From assembly GCA_965230565.1 (NCBI GenBank), contig CBDDLH010000016.1, positions 1,364,001-1,428,000 of the forward strand: a stretch of DNA of 64,000 bases. Direction: 5' to 3'. Made by a program: the position numbers and the translations under genes. Each line of letters opens with the position of its first letter. Positions within the stretch are counted from its first letter, which is position 1. Shown piece after piece: positions 63,034-64,000 of the stretch. The notes below the pieces were generated by a model that made no database searches, was not told where the DNA came from, and was given only the letters and a program-made list of their open reading frames with translations. This DNA comes from BCD1 sp965230565. Its GTDB lineage: Bacteria > Bacteroidota > Bacteroidia > Chitinophagales > Saprospiraceae.

Positions 63034-64000
63034 ATGCATAGCCACAAAAAAACATACCACCAAACCCTCCCCTACCAAAAACTCTTCCCGGAGTTACCCC
63101 CTCTCCTATTGAGTGATGAACAACTATGGGAACTCTCCTGCACCATGGTAGAGCGGAAGAATTGCCTGGACAGCAATAGCATCACCAATGGGGAAGCCAC
63201 CTTTGGGCAGTTGTTGGCACATGATATGACGCTGGAAAATGTGTCCACTTTTAAAAAAGGATATTATTCCAAAGCTCTGGAAAATCAGCGCAGTATTGGG
63301 TTAGACTTGGATAGTACATATGGATTGCGGTCGGAGGCATATTTTTACCAGAAAAAGCAGACGAGTAAATTGTTGCTGCAGGCGGTGCAAAATGATGATG
63401 GATCAAAAAGGTGGTTTGACCTTCCGCGAAACATTGAAGGTGTGGCCATCATTCCTGATCCGAGGGATGATGAAAGTATTATTGTTTCCCGGATCCATGT
63501 GTTGTTTATGATGTTTCACAATCAATACATTAATCACTTTTTAAAAGGGATGTCTGAGGCGGAGAAATTTAAGGAGGCACGGCTACGAGTTACCTGGTTT
63601 TACCATTGGCTGATCGTGCATCATTATTTGTATAAACTGCTGGATAAAAGTGTTTGTGATGACATTCTACAAAACGGTCCGAAATATTATGATGATCCCT
63701 GTTTTCTCCCCCTGGAATTTTCAGGAGCAGCCTTCCGGGTAGGACATTCACAATCAAGAGATGTCAATCAACTGAATGAACATACCACCGCTGGCATTTT
63801 TGACCTGGGCTCTTTTGAAGCGGCAGAGATTTACGTGGACTGGTCCTATTTGTTTGATTGCGGAGACGGAAAAGTTCAATACGCCAAAAAGGTGGATACC
63901 AAAATCGCTCCGGCATTCCACGATATCCCCTTCCTCAAACATGAAGTGGATATTCGTCTGCGCTCCCTTCCGTTCAGGAATTTAAAGAGAGGTATGGTAT
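63034..64000 (+). CDS. Animal-type heme peroxidase (3' partial)
   Basis: 322 residues are visible before the window ends. There is no signal peptide. Heme-peroxidase superfamily features: 'FGQLLAHDMT' with distal His63, 'RIHVLFMMFHN' after 'DPRDDESII', 'RLRVTWFYHWLIVHHYL', and 'PLEFSGAAFRVGHS' with proximal His238. The family binds heme and uses peroxide to oxidise halides or organic substrates, or acts as an oxygenase. It lies 126 bp downstream of the DUF4157 gene in the same direction, so it could be a co-expressed cargo or a neighbour outside the operon. The completeness of the C-terminus cannot be judged. Confidence 0.85.
   Translation, partial: MHSHKKTYHQTLPYQKLFPELPPLLLSDEQLWELSCTMVERKNCLDSNSITNGEATFGQLLAHDMTLENVSTFKKGYYSKALENQRSIGLDLDSTYGLRSEAYFYQKKQTSKLLLQAVQNDDGSKRWFDLPRNIEGVAIIPDPRDDESIIVSRIHVLFMMFHNQYINHFLKGMSEAEKFKEARLRVTWFYHWLIVHHYLYKLLDKSVCDDILQNGPKYYDDPCFLPLEFSGAAFRVGHSQSRDVNQLNEHTTAGIFDLGSFEAAEIYVDWSYLFDCGDGKVQYAKKVDTKIAPAFHDIPFLKHEVDIRLRSLPFRNLKRGMV

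Noticed and set aside
36235..64000. Prophage or classical type VI secretion system
   Set aside because: No capsid, portal, terminase, integrase or lysis genes and no TssJ/L/M or ClpV-like genes are visible. DUF4255, DUF5908, CIS tape-measure and DUF4157 genes indicate an eCIS.

Overview
The window comes from a member of the Bacteroidota, most likely a Saprospiraceae-like environmental bacterium. Evidence for this is three secreted proteins ending in type IX secretion (T9SS) sorting domains, a SusC/SusD pair, a LytTR regulator, weak Shine-Dalgarno signals and moderate G+C. No rRNA, tRNA, CRISPR array, integrase or transposase was seen. The left half is ordinary chromosome; the right 28 kb is a large one-directional accessory cluster.

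Region 1 (1-16.2 kb) holds a CotH / VTC-domain / DUF4956 cassette cut by the window start, small secreted and membrane proteins, a secreted transglutaminase-like protein, two large T9SS-exported proteins, a divergent sulfur unit (rhodanese lipoprotein and YeeE/YedE transporter), a BtuF-like binding protein and a DEAD-box RNA helicase. Gene ends carry hairpins, three of which share arm sequence. A palindromic element at 3.5 kb recurs in inverted orientation at 28.7 kb.

Region 2 (16.2-28.8 kb) holds a tandem duplication without genes, L-serine dehydratase, and an amino-sugar (GlcNAc/chitin-type) utilisation locus. This locus contains a LacI-family regulator, two CpG-centred operator palindromes, a NagB-PIG-L fusion, SusC, SusD and a GH20 beta-hexosaminidase. 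The lipoprotein signal peptide of the hexosaminidase is separated from the enzyme by a one-base frameshift.

Region 3 (28.9-35.4 kb) holds an acyl-CoA ligase, an alpha/beta hydrolase, a GMC oxidoreductase and an AlkB-type alkane hydroxylase. These recall the alkB/alkJ/alkK functions of alkane oxidation. A DUF1573 protein with a T9SS tail lies between them.

Region 4 (36.2-64.0 kb) encodes an extracellular contractile injection system (eCIS), a phage-tail-like syringe. In order it contains a LytTR regulator (frameshifted at a C6 tract, with Glu in place of the phosphoacceptor Asp), a small unknown protein, a DUF4255 tail terminator, an unknown 315-residue protein, the sheath, two Cys-rich helical proteins, two tube proteins, a 55-residue DUF5908 protein, a LysM-type adaptor, a VgrG-like spike, a PAAR tip, a gp25 baseplate protein and a very large gp6/baseplate-J protein. 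These are followed by a 2546-residue giant with many repeated YegP/DUF1508-like modules, a CIS tape-measure protein, a DUF4157 (eCIS-core) protein with an apparently exchangeable C-terminus, and a truncated animal-type heme peroxidase. No capsid, portal, terminase or T6SS membrane-complex genes are present, so this is neither a prophage nor a classical T6SS. The AAA+ ATPase and fibre genes usual for eCIS are not in the window and may lie to the right. The cluster is the strongest candidate for an undescribed system, particularly its giant repeat protein, the paired Cys-rich proteins and the putative cargo.
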